The notes below the pieces were generated by a model. The model worked only from the letters and a program-made list of their open reading frames with translations, had not been told where the DNA came from and ran no database searches. DNA of 64,000 nucleotides from DATJPR01 sp963811705 (GTDB lineage Bacteria > Bacteroidota > Ignavibacteria > UBA10030 > UBA6906). Below, one piece after another: positions 7,426-16,780 of the stretch. How positions within the stretch are numbered: position 1 is the first letter of the stretch; the number at the start of each line of letters is the position of its first letter. The position numbers and the translations under genes were made by a program. The stretch lies in NCBI GenBank assembly GCA_963811705.1, contig CAWESL010000013.1, positions 69,880 to 133,879 on the forward strand, given 5' to 3'.

Positions 7426-8550
7426 CTACCGCGGGACGTCGGTCGATAACCGATAGCGCAGGACGATCCCCTGGTCGCCGTCAAGAACGTACAGGATCGA
7501 CGAAAAGAACGCGAGGCCCGTGGGTCGACGGAGGAGGCCTCCCGACCCCACGAAGCCGAACGATTCCGATTTGAACACGCCCCTGCTTGTGAACTTGAAG
7601 ATGCTGTCCAGCCCGGCGTCGGCGACAAAGACATCCCGTCGCGATGGATCGACGGCCACGCCCTGCGGTAAGAGGTACCGGTTTGGCTTGATGAAATCCA
7701 CTCCGCGATCGGAAGGATTGGCCGGATCAAATCGCGGCAACCAGCCCACGAAGTCGGCATTACTCTGGTACACCATCCACAGAGCGCCGTACGCCACCCC
7801 TTCGGAAGATTGTATAACTATGAAGTCACGACTGCCCGGGAATGCGGTGATCCCTGTCAGAAAATTGATGTTGCCGATCCCGGTTCCGACGCCGGTCGCA
7901 AAGGCAGGGACCGGGGTGACAAACTTGTCATTCGCATCGAACATCATCACCCGGCCGTCGGGGTCGATGAAGCTGGAATTATCGGGCCCTGTCCGCGAAG
8001 CAAGGTAGGTATTATCGCTCAATACAGCAATGCCGGGGAATCGACGCGCCGGATGCGCGAGTTCCTTCCACACGGTATCGATCGGTGAAACATCAAGGTG
8101 ATGGGCGGAATCCGCATTTTCCGAGACCAGGTGAATGCGGAAGATTGCGCCGACGGTGTCGCCGGACGCTGCCACGATCTCCCCTCCGACGAGAAGATCC
8201 AGACGGCTGTCCTGCCCGAGAGAGACCGGATGGAGAATGGTCCGCGCACTCATAAATTGCCCGGCCAGGTTCATCATGACAACCCGATTTGCACGTGTGT
8301 CCGCCACATAAAGGAGTTGATCCCTGCCGATAAGAATATCCTCCGGACCGGAGAATCCGGTCAGAATCGGGTTCACAGGGATGTACGACGTATCGACGAC
8401 CGACGTCAGTGCCTGGGGAAGCGTGCTCAGATCCATCTTTGAATCGCATCCCGCAGCAACCAGCGATGCGGCTGCCACCAATCCGGCGACAACCGCTTCC
8501 CATCGCGGCAAACCGCGCTTCATCGATGTCAGGAGAGGAAGTCGACTCAT
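7426..8550 (-). CDS. NHL-repeat (beta-propeller) lipoprotein
   Basis: 374 residues from the ATG at 8550. The N-terminus is a lipoprotein signal with lipobox VAAGC (Cys35). The rest resembles an NHL/SMP-30-type propeller: repeated blade motifs such as GPEDILIGRDQLLYVADTRA, LPQGVAVDPSRRDVFVADAG and RPTGLAFFSSILYVLDGD. Such propellers usually mediate binding; no catalytic function can be assigned. It lies between the PorV-like and patatin-Omp85 genes in a co-directional run, so a cell-envelope role is likely. The next ATG (8526) is also a possible start; neither has a strong ribosome binding site. Confidence 0.8.
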   Translation of the reverse strand: MSRLPLLTSMKRGLPRWEAVVAGLVAAASLVAAGCDSKMDLSTLPQALTSVVDTSYIPVNPILTGFSGPEDILIGRDQLLYVADTRANRVVMMNLAGQFMSARTILHPVSLGQDSRLDLLVGGEIVAASGDTVGAIFRIHLVSENADSAHHLDVSPIDTVWKELAHPARRFPGIAVLSDNTYLASRTGPDNSSFIDPDGRVMMFDANDKFVTPVPAFATGVGTGIGNINFLTGITAFPGSRDFIVIQSSEGVAYGALWMVYQSNADFVGWLPRFDPANPSDRGVDFIKPNRYLLPQGVAVDPSRRDVFVADAGLDSIFKFTSRGVFKSESFGFVGSGGLLRRPTGLAFFSSILYVLDGDQGIVLRYRLSTDVPR

Positions 8551-8599
8551 TGTCCGACGACCCGCCGGCGAGAAAGATGTGCCATAGAGTGCATGACCT

Positions 8600-9643
8600 T
8601 TAAAAAGCAAGCGTCACCGAAATTCGGTGTACTGATCCGAGTCGGTTATAATTCGAAAAAGCGTAATCTGCCGAGACCACGGTGATCGGTGTAACCAATC
8701 TGAATCCCGCACCGAGCGTAAAATCCTCTTCCGAAGTCTCGTCGGGGCCGAGCAGTCGCTGACCGATTGTCCGTTTCACGCCGCCTCTGAGAAACAGCGC
8801 ATTTTGCCATGCGAACTCCGCGCCGAGCCGGAAATTCTCCGCATTGTCGTTCGGGTGGTTGAGTTCGATCGATGTCGTCAGCCGCTCGTTATCCGTCATG
8901 ATCGGATCAACCGCAAACCCGAGCTTGAACACCGTGGGGAGGGAGAACGACTGGAAGGTCGATACCTGCGCCCCACTGAATTGGGTGACGGTCCCCTGGG
9001 GAGCAACGTCCGCACCGAAGTTCGCGATGACCACGGCAAACCGGGAATTGCCTATCCCGGTCCAGTAGTAAGTGCCGAGATCGACCATCACCGAACGCAT
9101 CTTCAGAACGTCGAGCGTCTCTTCGACGTAGCGCACCGTGGCGCCGAAACTGAACTGGTCCGTCATCTTGCGCGCGTATGTCAGACCCAGACTCACATCG
9201 CCAAAACTGAAATAGCGGCCGGTCCCGAACGGCTGCGCTTCCGTCGTGATTTCCATATCGGCCATGTGGAGCGACGAGACGGCGATACCGACCGCATCGT
9301 TATCCGTGAAATGGTGCGCGACTCCCAGGAAGTCGTGCTTGATGTCCACGACATAATCCGTATGCGACACAAGGGCCTGATCGCCGGCGAACTGGACCAG
9401 ACCTGCGGGATTCCAATATAAGGCCGACGCATCGTTGGCGACGGCAACGAACGATTCCCCCATGGCCACTCCCCGCGCGCCGACTCCGAGCTTCAGAAAC
9501 TGGAACGCTGAAATCCCCGCCCGTTGGCCGCCCAGATTCGGTACCAGCTGCCCCGACGCGGTCACGGAAAACGCCAGAAGAAGAGCAGCGACAATGCACG
9601 CTCGATCCCTCATGGTTCTTATGACTTCGTGTACCACGGTCAC
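8600..9643 (-). CDS. PorV/PorQ-type (UPF0164) outer-membrane barrel protein
   Basis: 347 residues with a signal peptide (MRDRACIVAALLLAFSVTASG after a short leader). The mature N-terminus GISAFQFLKLGVGARGVAMG followed by ANDASALYWNPAGL is the hallmark of PorV/UPF0164 proteins, which form FadL-like barrels. In T9SS organisms PorV binds cargo leaving the translocon and passes it to the sortase PorU. The start is 16 bases after the TonB-receptor stop, with TAAGGG at a normal distance from the ATG at 9643; ATG 9613 would place the signal peptide at the very N-terminus. Its position among T9SS-type cargo genes suggests a dedicated role, which is inference. Confidence 0.88.
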   Translation of the reverse strand: MTVVHEVIRTMRDRACIVAALLLAFSVTASGQLVPNLGGQRAGISAFQFLKLGVGARGVAMGESFVAVANDASALYWNPAGLVQFAGDQALVSHTDYVVDIKHDFLGVAHHFTDNDAVGIAVSSLHMADMEITTEAQPFGTGRYFSFGDVSLGLTYARKMTDQFSFGATVRYVEETLDVLKMRSVMVDLGTYYWTGIGNSRFAVVIANFGADVAPQGTVTQFSGAQVSTFQSFSLPTVFKLGFAVDPIMTDNERLTTSIELNHPNDNAENFRLGAEFAWQNALFLRGGVKRTIGQRLLGPDETSEEDFTLGAGFRLVTPITVVSADYAFSNYNRLGSVHRISVTLAF

Positions 9644-9658
9644 TGATGGCCCTTACGG

Positions 9659-12520
9659 TTAAAACTGGAATGACACGCCGCCGCGAATCGTCCTCGGATT
9701 CAGATAGCGCGCAGGACTATACGGGAACGGCGAAACAGATCCCGAGAGCTGGGGATAGAGAGGGTCGTTGTAGCTCGACGGCGTTGGATCGCCGTATTCG
9801 TACGCTCTCCCGGTCACCGGATCGATGATCTGAGAATTCCTGTTGTTGAACAGGTTCTGAATTTCGATGCTTGCGACAAGCTTGGCGAATCCGATGTCGA
9901 TGTATTTCTCGATGTTCAGGTCGACATAAAACCATGGTGCGCCGACGGAGCCGTTGATGTTGGTGATGTCATCGATATACTGCGGCCGACCGGTGACTGC
10001 GTCAACACCGGTGTAGATCTGGGGAGTGTAGCGTTTGCCCGATTCGTAAAAGACTCTCAGATAGAGGTTCCAGTTGTCCAGCACCCCGGGCCAGAGGTTG
10101 AATAGCGGCTCATCCTTGGGGACGTTGAAGTTCAGATTCAGCGATGCCTGGATCGGCCGGTCCCAGATGAGATAGGTCTCTTTGATGTTCTCCGGCTGCC
10201 CCTGCTGAAGTCGGATGATATTCTCATTGGGCGTCGAGCTTTTCCCGGTTGCGATCGAATACGATCCGGAGAACGACCCGCGGAACCAATTCCCGATCCG
10301 CTTTTTGTACTCCACCTCGATGCCGCGGACTCTGCCGTAGTCGGAATTCAAGTACGTGTCGTAGTATTGCGCCCCTCCCGTGTTCGCAAGGCGGAGGACT
10401 GTGTTTTCCGTGATGTAATCAAAGATGTCTTTGTAGTACGCGGTGACGGTGAGGACGTCGTTGCCCGACAATTGGTTCCTCAGGCCGAGCTCGTACGCCA
10501 CGGTCGTCTCGGGGTTCAGGTCCGGATTGCCCACCGGGAGCGAGGAACGAACCGATGTCCGGTCGAGCTTCGAGTAGACAAACTGCGGGCGCGGGAACTT
10601 CGAGAAATGCCCGTAAGAGAAGAACAGCGTCTGATTATCCGACACCGGGTGCGAGATCCCCAGGCGCGGGCTGAGCCGGGCCTTGAAGCGCCGCCCGAAG
10701 AGCGAGAAGGTGTCGTGAAGATAGGAATCACGCAAACCCTGCGACACGATGAGCGCCGAAGAGGTGTCGTTTGCGATATCGTCCACATATTTCCCCGGCG
10801 CCCAATAATCGAGGCGAAGACCGAAGTTCAACAGCATTCCGCTCAGCGTGATATTGTCCTGGGCATACAACGCGCCTTGCGCCGTGTTGACGTTGTAAAT
10901 ATCATAGTCGAACCCGAGCGGCTTGACCCATGGCCGGAACAAATCGACCATCTGCATATTCTGGAAACGCATCTCAAACCCGGTCTTGAACTTGTTCTTC
11001 TCGGTGAAGAAGTTCGTCAGGTCGACCTTGAACGTGTATTCCGTGAGGAAATGATCCCGGTACGATGTCGGCGAACCGAGATCATAAAATCCGTCCCCGG
11101 GGACGACGCCGATCGTGTCCTTGCCGACGAAGTAATAGCGCAACGGGTAGTTGACGATATCCTGCGGCTCAATGTAGGATTGGAACGGCTTTCCGTTCGC
11201 GTCTCCCCGGACGTGGGCAGTGTACCGGCTGAGCTTGATTTCGTAGAAGGTCTGTTTGCTCAGCGTGTGGATCCACGATAACGAATGCTGAATGTTGATC
11301 TGGGTGAAGGTTTCTGCGCTGTCGGGGATGAACTGGAATTGATACTGGTATCCGGGATTGGGCTCCACCGCTTCCAGCGTGGCCTGGACAGTCTGCGTAT
11401 TCTGATCGATCGACACCGATTGATTGTACGCATAGGACAATTTCGTCGTGGGACCAGGCTTCCACGTGAGCTTCGTCAACCAGGAGTAGTTATTGCTCCT
11501 CCGCGGCGCCCACCGCGTGCCATGCCAGATCGAAGAATACAATCCTCCGGGAGCTTCGAGCGCGTAGCTCGTGGGCTTGTTATCCGGCCCCACCAGTTGG
11601 ACCCAGCGCGTGTAACCGTCGGTCAGATTTGCATAGCCGGTGGCAAAGAAGCTTACGGTTCCGGGGATTTCGATCCCGAGGGAAGGCAGAAGGAAGGACG
11701 TGATCGGCTCAGGGCCGCTCAGGGACGCTCCGTAGATGTCGGTGTTCCAGTTGCCCGGCGAATTGGTGTTGAAACCGAAGTGATCGGTCTTGTAGGAGAC
11801 CTCCCCGCTGTATTTGTCGGAGCCTTCACGCGTCGTGATATTCACGATCCCTGACGTCGCCTGCCCGTATTCAGCATTGTAGCCGCCGGTGATGACCTCG
11901 ACTTCCTGAATCGACGACGGGCTCAGCTGGAGGCCGAAACCCGTTCCCGCCATCGGGTCCTGAACCGAGATGCCGTCCAGCAGGTAGGCGTTCTCATACG
12001 AGCGGCCGCCCCGGATGTGAATCTCATTGTCGGCCATGACCACGCCCGGTTGGAGCGAGACGATCGATTGCACATTTTGGAGCGCCGCGGCCTGGATGTC
12101 CGCCTGCCCGACATTGCGGCGACTCGCCGTCTCCTGAATGTCGAACAGCGGCTTCTGCCCGACAACCACGATGTCCTGCTCGAGGGCGAGAACCGTTTCT
12201 TCCATTTTGGGGCGGAGGGTCACGGTCTGACCGGCCTCAACCTTGACGGCGGAAAACTGCACCACCTTGTAGCCGAGGAGGGAGACTTCGACGGTATACG
12301 TTCCGGGATTGACCCGTTCAATCTTGAAGTTCCCGTCGACGTCGCTCGTGCCGCCGTAGTACGTCCCCTTGACGGTAATATTCGCACCGGGGAGACCTTC
12401 CCCGGTTTTCGATTCCGTCACCGTTCCGATGATGCGACCGGGGGCCTGCGCGACCGCGATCGACGCGCCTGCCGAAATGAGAAGCGCCACGGCAATGACT
12501 ATGTACCGAGGAAACGTCAT
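9659..12520 (-). CDS. TonB-dependent receptor with N-terminal carboxypeptidase-regulatory-like domain
   Basis: 953 residues. After a signal peptide (to about AVAQA) comes a carboxypeptidase-D-regulatory-like domain (GRIIGTVTESKTGEGLPGAN, ending near residue 110). Then a plug domain follows (NEIHIRGGRSYENAYLLDGI, EVITGGYNAEYGQATSGIVN) and a long beta-barrel. There is no SusC-specific signature and no SusD partner next to it, so the ligand is unknown. Imports through it would need TonB/ExbBD energy. It is the fourth gene of the minus-strand secreted/surface cluster. ATG at 12520 has GCAAGG upstream; the ORF extends to 12562 without support. Confidence 0.92.
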   Translation of the reverse strand: MTFPRYIVIAVALLISAGASIAVAQAPGRIIGTVTESKTGEGLPGANITVKGTYYGGTSDVDGNFKIERVNPGTYTVEVSLLGYKVVQFSAVKVEAGQTVTLRPKMEETVLALEQDIVVVGQKPLFDIQETASRRNVGQADIQAAALQNVQSIVSLQPGVVMADNEIHIRGGRSYENAYLLDGISVQDPMAGTGFGLQLSPSSIQEVEVITGGYNAEYGQATSGIVNITTREGSDKYSGEVSYKTDHFGFNTNSPGNWNTDIYGASLSGPEPITSFLLPSLGIEIPGTVSFFATGYANLTDGYTRWVQLVGPDNKPTSYALEAPGGLYSSIWHGTRWAPRRSNNYSWLTKLTWKPGPTTKLSYAYNQSVSIDQNTQTVQATLEAVEPNPGYQYQFQFIPDSAETFTQINIQHSLSWIHTLSKQTFYEIKLSRYTAHVRGDANGKPFQSYIEPQDIVNYPLRYYFVGKDTIGVVPGDGFYDLGSPTSYRDHFLTEYTFKVDLTNFFTEKNKFKTGFEMRFQNMQMVDLFRPWVKPLGFDYDIYNVNTAQGALYAQDNITLSGMLLNFGLRLDYWAPGKYVDDIANDTSSALIVSQGLRDSYLHDTFSLFGRRFKARLSPRLGISHPVSDNQTLFFSYGHFSKFPRPQFVYSKLDRTSVRSSLPVGNPDLNPETTVAYELGLRNQLSGNDVLTVTAYYKDIFDYITENTVLRLANTGGAQYYDTYLNSDYGRVRGIEVEYKKRIGNWFRGSFSGSYSIATGKSSTPNENIIRLQQGQPENIKETYLIWDRPIQASLNLNFNVPKDEPLFNLWPGVLDNWNLYLRVFYESGKRYTPQIYTGVDAVTGRPQYIDDITNINGSVGAPWFYVDLNIEKYIDIGFAKLVASIEIQNLFNNRNSQIIDPVTGRAYEYGDPTPSSYNDPLYPQLSGSVSPFPYSPARYLNPRTIRGGVSFQF

Positions 12521-12579
12521 GAACCTTGCTTTCACAACTGCGTCAGATGACTTCGTGTCCATTCTGCAAGCGTCCGCGG

Positions 12580-14331
12580 TTAGAAGACGGACCGATTGAT
12601 GACTTGCGACGGACTGAACTCGGAACCGAACACTTTCAGGAAAAACGCCGTCAGTCCCTGCGAATTCCCCGTACCCGTATTATTCAGCAAATGCAACGGA
12701 AGTCCCATAAAGATAATCGTCCGCTGACCATCGATGACGCCGATGTTCGGAGTCCCGATGTACCTGCCGCGCGCATCGGCCTGCAAATGGTAAATGTACC
12801 GCCCGTCGGCCCGCCGGTAAACGGGACGCATGAAGATCACGTGCGCGGAGGGCGTCGCGTTAAAGGCAAGCTGGGGATAGATATCCGTGGCGTCGGAACT
12901 GTCCGCAAAGAGAACATAGTTCGCCGGGATGCGCGTGTCACCTGCGACGGCAGGGGGGACCGGCGGTCGCGTTGTCGAAAGATCGACGCTGCTCACACTG
13001 TCGATCGGCGCGAAGTCACGCAACGCCCCCCGGGGATCGATCGTCGTCAGGAACGTCGTCGAGAACAGAACCTTCCCCCCATTCTGGATGTAGGTGAACA
13101 AAGTCGACTGGGCAACGCCAAGACTGGGTTGCTGATCCGTATACCAGAGAACATAATCGTAGAGCAGGAAGGTCTGAATCAGCGCAGGATCCGGATATGG
13201 CGGGACCAGAGTCCCGACTTTGCCGCCGCTCTTGTCCGCCAGGGTCACTCCCTGTCCCATGTTGAGGAGATCCACCGTCCCGAAATCTCCGCCCACAGCA
13301 GCCAGGCTCGTGAGGTACGTGTTGAGCGCGGTTGCGGCATCCGAGTTCACATAATCACTGACAAGAAGAAGCTTCCCGCGGGGGCGTTTCACGTACCAGT
13401 GGTCGTTACCCGCGGGGAGAATGCCGGGGACGCTGTATTCGCCGGCGACATCGCGCACCTCGACGAAAAACTTGTTTTGATCGTCCAGTTTCATCCCCGG
13501 GATCTGACCGATGAACTGGCGTCCGAGAAACGCCCCAGCGTAGATATCAGCGGTCACCGTCGACCCTGCGGCATCGCTCCGCGAGCGCGGGACTACCAGG
13601 GTGATGATCGAGTCGCGCAGTGGAACGGTCAGCCAGTTCGAGGGGTCGGTGGTGTCGTTCAACGCGATCCGGTACGATACCAGCGTGTTGTTCCCGTCGG
13701 GATCGCTCGCCGTCCACGCGAACGTGACCGCCGTGAACGTCGTGTCCGGCTGCTTGAGCACATTGGTCGGGTCGTTCGGATTCTGCAGAAAGGCGACGGA
13801 GGGCGGCGAATTTCTGATTGGGAATACCAGCGATGCCCCCGTGGGATCCATCGCGGGCTCGAGACCGGCGAGCATTTGATCGGTGCCGTCGTACATCCCG
13901 TTGTCGTTTTTGTCCCAGTATGCAAACGGCGTCAACCGGACGATGCTGCCATCGGGCAATCCTGAAAACCCATTGTCAACGCTCCGGACGACAACGGTGA
14001 ATTTTCGGAACAGCGTATCGAGGGGAAAGAGGATCGTGGTGTCGTTCTTCGACGTCCAGGTGTACCGGAGCGTGTCGGGGACCGGCAGCGCAGTCACCCC
14101 TCCGAAAGCGGCCTTGAACGAAAACAGAAATCCCCGCACAAGACCGTCGGGATCCTCTCCCCACCAGTGAAGGTGGGCCTTGCTGACGCCCGTACCGACC
14201 GTGGAATCCGGGTAGAGCCACAGATAGGTGGACGGCTTGCCGTTCGTGGCGTTCGTGTCGGCGATATGTTCGCGGCACGCAACGCCGACTAAGGCCAGCA
14301 ACACAAGGCTGAGTGAAACCCACCTGACCAC
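12580..14331 (-). CDS. Large lipoprotein of unknown function
   Basis: 583 residues starting with GTG (GGGGAA just upstream) and a lipobox VGVAC (Cys19). No family was recognised with confidence. Residues about 40-300 contain fibronectin-like repeats of the type TFAWTASDPDGNNTLVSYRI. Residues about 310-480 contain LLLVSDYVNSDAATALNTYL and YDYVLWYTDQQ, which resemble a class I glutamine-amidotransferase-like or ThuA-like fold, but a clear catalytic Cys/His/Glu set is not visible. It is predicted to be anchored in the outer membrane. The neighbours (T9SS cargo upstream, TonB receptor downstream) suggest a shared envelope function. Confidence 0.7.
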   Translation of the reverse strand: MVRWVSLSLVLLALVGVACREHIADTNATNGKPSTYLWLYPDSTVGTGVSKAHLHWWGEDPDGLVRGFLFSFKAAFGGVTALPVPDTLRYTWTSKNDTTILFPLDTLFRKFTVVVRSVDNGFSGLPDGSIVRLTPFAYWDKNDNGMYDGTDQMLAGLEPAMDPTGASLVFPIRNSPPSVAFLQNPNDPTNVLKQPDTTFTAVTFAWTASDPDGNNTLVSYRIALNDTTDPSNWLTVPLRDSIITLVVPRSRSDAAGSTVTADIYAGAFLGRQFIGQIPGMKLDDQNKFFVEVRDVAGEYSVPGILPAGNDHWYVKRPRGKLLLVSDYVNSDAATALNTYLTSLAAVGGDFGTVDLLNMGQGVTLADKSGGKVGTLVPPYPDPALIQTFLLYDYVLWYTDQQPSLGVAQSTLFTYIQNGGKVLFSTTFLTTIDPRGALRDFAPIDSVSSVDLSTTRPPVPPAVAGDTRIPANYVLFADSSDATDIYPQLAFNATPSAHVIFMRPVYRRADGRYIYHLQADARGRYIGTPNIGVIDGQRTIIFMGLPLHLLNNTGTGNSQGLTAFFLKVFGSEFSPSQVINRSVF

Positions 14332-14370
14332 AGGTTCCCCGGAAAGTGACGAACGATGTCGGTGAAAGGA

Positions 14371-14411
14371 GAAAAGGACTCCCCGGCAAGGGATGAGAGC
14401 CCCTGCCGGGG
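14371..14411 (-). terminator. Rho-independent terminator after the broken T9SS cargo gene
   Basis: Read on the minus strand, the arm CCCCGGCA (14411-14404) pairs with TGCCGGGG (14388-14381) around a 15-base loop. A T-rich stretch (TCCTTTTC, 14378-14371) follows. It lies just after the stop at 14423 and before the lipoprotein start at 14331, so it would end transcription of the upstream gene and separate it from the following one. Confidence 0.7.
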
Positions 14412-14422
14412 GTCGATGGACG

Positions 14423-16671
14423 TTACTTCACGAGCGCCATCTTCTTGACGACGCTGAACGACCCGCTCTGGAGCCGATAGAAATAGACGCCGCTCGCAAG
14501 CCGCGAGGCATCGAAGCGAACGGTGTAATTTCCCGCCTCCCGAATGTCGTCGACGAGCGTGCTGACCTGCTGTCCGAGGACATTGTAGACTTTGAGCGTG
14601 ACGAGACCCGCCCTCGGGAGAGCATATTGAATCATCGTGGTCGGGTTGAAGGGGTTCGGATAGTTCTGGGACACTGCGTAGTTCGTGGGAAGCCCCTGCG
14701 GAGTGTTGCCGACACCTGTCAGGACGACGCTCACGAAGTCCGCATCCGTCCTGGGGACGAACTTGTATTGATTGAAGCTGTAGTAGACGATCCCGGTCAG
14801 CGAACCGATCTTGTTCCCGACATGGAAAATCGTCTTCCCGAGGAGCGTATCGGCGGGGACGTTGGAATACTTGTACTTGCCGCTCTGTTGCACCACCACC
14901 GCCCCGGAGCCGTCGTTAACAGAATACTCGGTCGGATCGGAAAATGTCGGGTTCACGTCCGTCACGGGTCACATTCGTGAATTTCACGAGCATCCCCTCA
15001 TACGGCTCCGCGCTCGCCGCGCCGTTGCTGACGTTGAATGCTCCGGTGGTGAGACCGACGGGTGTCGGTTCCGCATTCCCGCCGGACACTTTCACGACCG
15101 AGGTGATGTTTCCAAGCCGGGTGACGTCAAACTGTTCCTGGACCGTGCCGGTCACCCGTGACGCTGTCACCGTTCCGCAATGCCGCCATCTGCTTCTGCA
15201 CGGTGGTATCGCTTGTGCTGAGCCACAGTCCGTTCCATGGAGCGCTGCCGCTTTGCATATACCATGCATTGGTGCTGCCGGTGGACACCGGGGAGAGACC
15301 GATATGCAGGGTGTCCGCAGTGACGATCCCGGAGAGCGACGTCACGGCCCCGATGTAGGCGCTCCGTCCGTTGACGAACGGCGTGAATTGCACATCGCGG
15401 ATGGTCAGCGGCGTCGACTTCACCGTATAGAAGAAGAATCCCTTCGACGTATCGGAAGCAATGCCACCGGTCGCCGAATTTGCGAGCCGCACGATCTGAC
15501 CAAACGAATCCGCCACTTCAATATAGTAGCGGACGAAGGTGGTGTCGACTTGCTTCTGAATCACGCCGACATACGTCGTATCGCTGGCCTGGAAGGTCAT
15601 CGGAACGGTCGCGAATGCCGCCTTGTTGAGGCTGTATTTGAGGGACACGGTCTTGGGAAGGGAGCCATTCGCCTGACGCGTGACCTTCACCGAGATCGTT
15701 GCCGTGGTGTCGGGAGTAATGACCACCGGGTTCCTCCGCTGAGTTTGAACAAGCGGCGGAGTAGGAACCGTCGTGAACACAATATCCCCGTAGTACATCG
15801 GAGAAATACGATAGCCGCGGGGACCTTCGCTGCCTGACGATGTCGTGATGATTCCGCGCAAGGTGTCGATGCGCGTCCCGTTGCCGATGTTGGCGTAGAT
15901 CCTCGTCCAGGACGTGTCGGCAAAAGGCCATGACGTTGACGACTGCCCAAGCGTAAAATATCGGGACATGTCATACTCGCTGATCTCGTTGCCGGCCGAG
16001 TCCACCGCGCTGAACGTTCCCCGGGTCGTGTTCACTTTGGCGTCAACCACGAGATTATGCAGCTCGACGTACATCCCTTCGAGCGGTTCCCCTGTTGCCA
16101 CCTGCATCTTCCCTGTACTGAAGACTCCCGTGTAGAAATCGCCGACGTTCTTGGCGACGATTTTGGGAACCGGCCCGGTGGTCGCGCTGATTTCGATGGG
16201 ATGCCCGGCAATTGGCTGGAACTGGGTCAGGCTGAAGCCCCGCGATGTCGGGAACTCGCTGATGAGCCCCGTCATGGTGATCGTGTCTCCCGCCGAGACA
16301 TTCATGAATCCATCGGCGAGCAGCTGCACGGTATCCGTCGGCGCATTTCCGCGGACGAGAACCCCGGCCCATTCGGATTGCGACGCCGCCGTGTCGTACA
16401 GGACCATGGTCCAACCGTATGCGGTATAGGTAATCACCAGGGGAGGAACTGCAACGATCCCCGTTACAACAACGGTATCGCCCATGTACGGCGAGGTCTG
16501 GAGCGTCCAATGCGGTTGGGTGCTGTTCGCACCGAAATTCGTGATCGTGTCGGCCATTGCCAGCGAATCCGCCGGCATTTCCTGGATCTGCCTGACGGTC
16601 ACGTGGGGATACTGGGCAAACCCGGACACGGCGCACAGGACAAGCAGAACAAATGGTAGCACCTTCTTCAT
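14423..16671 (-). pseudogene. Secreted protein with T9SS type A sorting domain, interrupted by two single-base frameshifts
   Basis: Three consecutive minus-strand frames form one product. Residues from ATG 16671 (ribosome site GGAGG) begin with a signal peptide MKKVLPFVLLVLCAVSGFAQ and continue in one frame to 15127. The homology-like text then moves to a second frame (VTGTVQEQFDVTRLGN, to about 14968) and a third ending at 14423. The C-terminus shows a T9SS type A sorting domain (NYPNPFNPTTMIQYALPRAG, then VYNVLGQQVSTLV and GVYFYRL). Removing one base in each of the runs 15155-15157 and 14966-14968 restores a single ORF of about 748 codons. The body holds repeated modules of OB-fold-like character (DTITMTGLI, DTVVVTGIV). 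Sequencing error or a real broken gene cannot be told apart here. Confidence 0.8.
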
Positions 16672-16780
16672 GAACGCCTCCATCAATGAATGTGAGAAGC
16701 CGATCCTTCAAGAAATGTTGACTGCACGATGAGTGGCCCGCAGGCAGGACTGAGCCCTGCATACGGCGATCGCCGGGTGT

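Noticed and set aside
10367..11281. Long plus-strand ORF of 304 codons opposite the TonB receptor
   Set aside because: It is antisense to a clear family gene, Arg/Val/Glu-rich, with no recognisable motif; an artefact of GC-rich codon use.
12526..13965. Plus-strand ORF of 479 codons
   Set aside because: Antisense to the 583-residue lipoprotein, highly Arg-rich, no signal or domain; treated as a shadow frame.
14423..16671. Programmed frameshifting in the T9SS cargo gene
   Set aside because: There is no slippery heptamer or downstream stimulator, and two separate sites would be required; indels explain it more simply.
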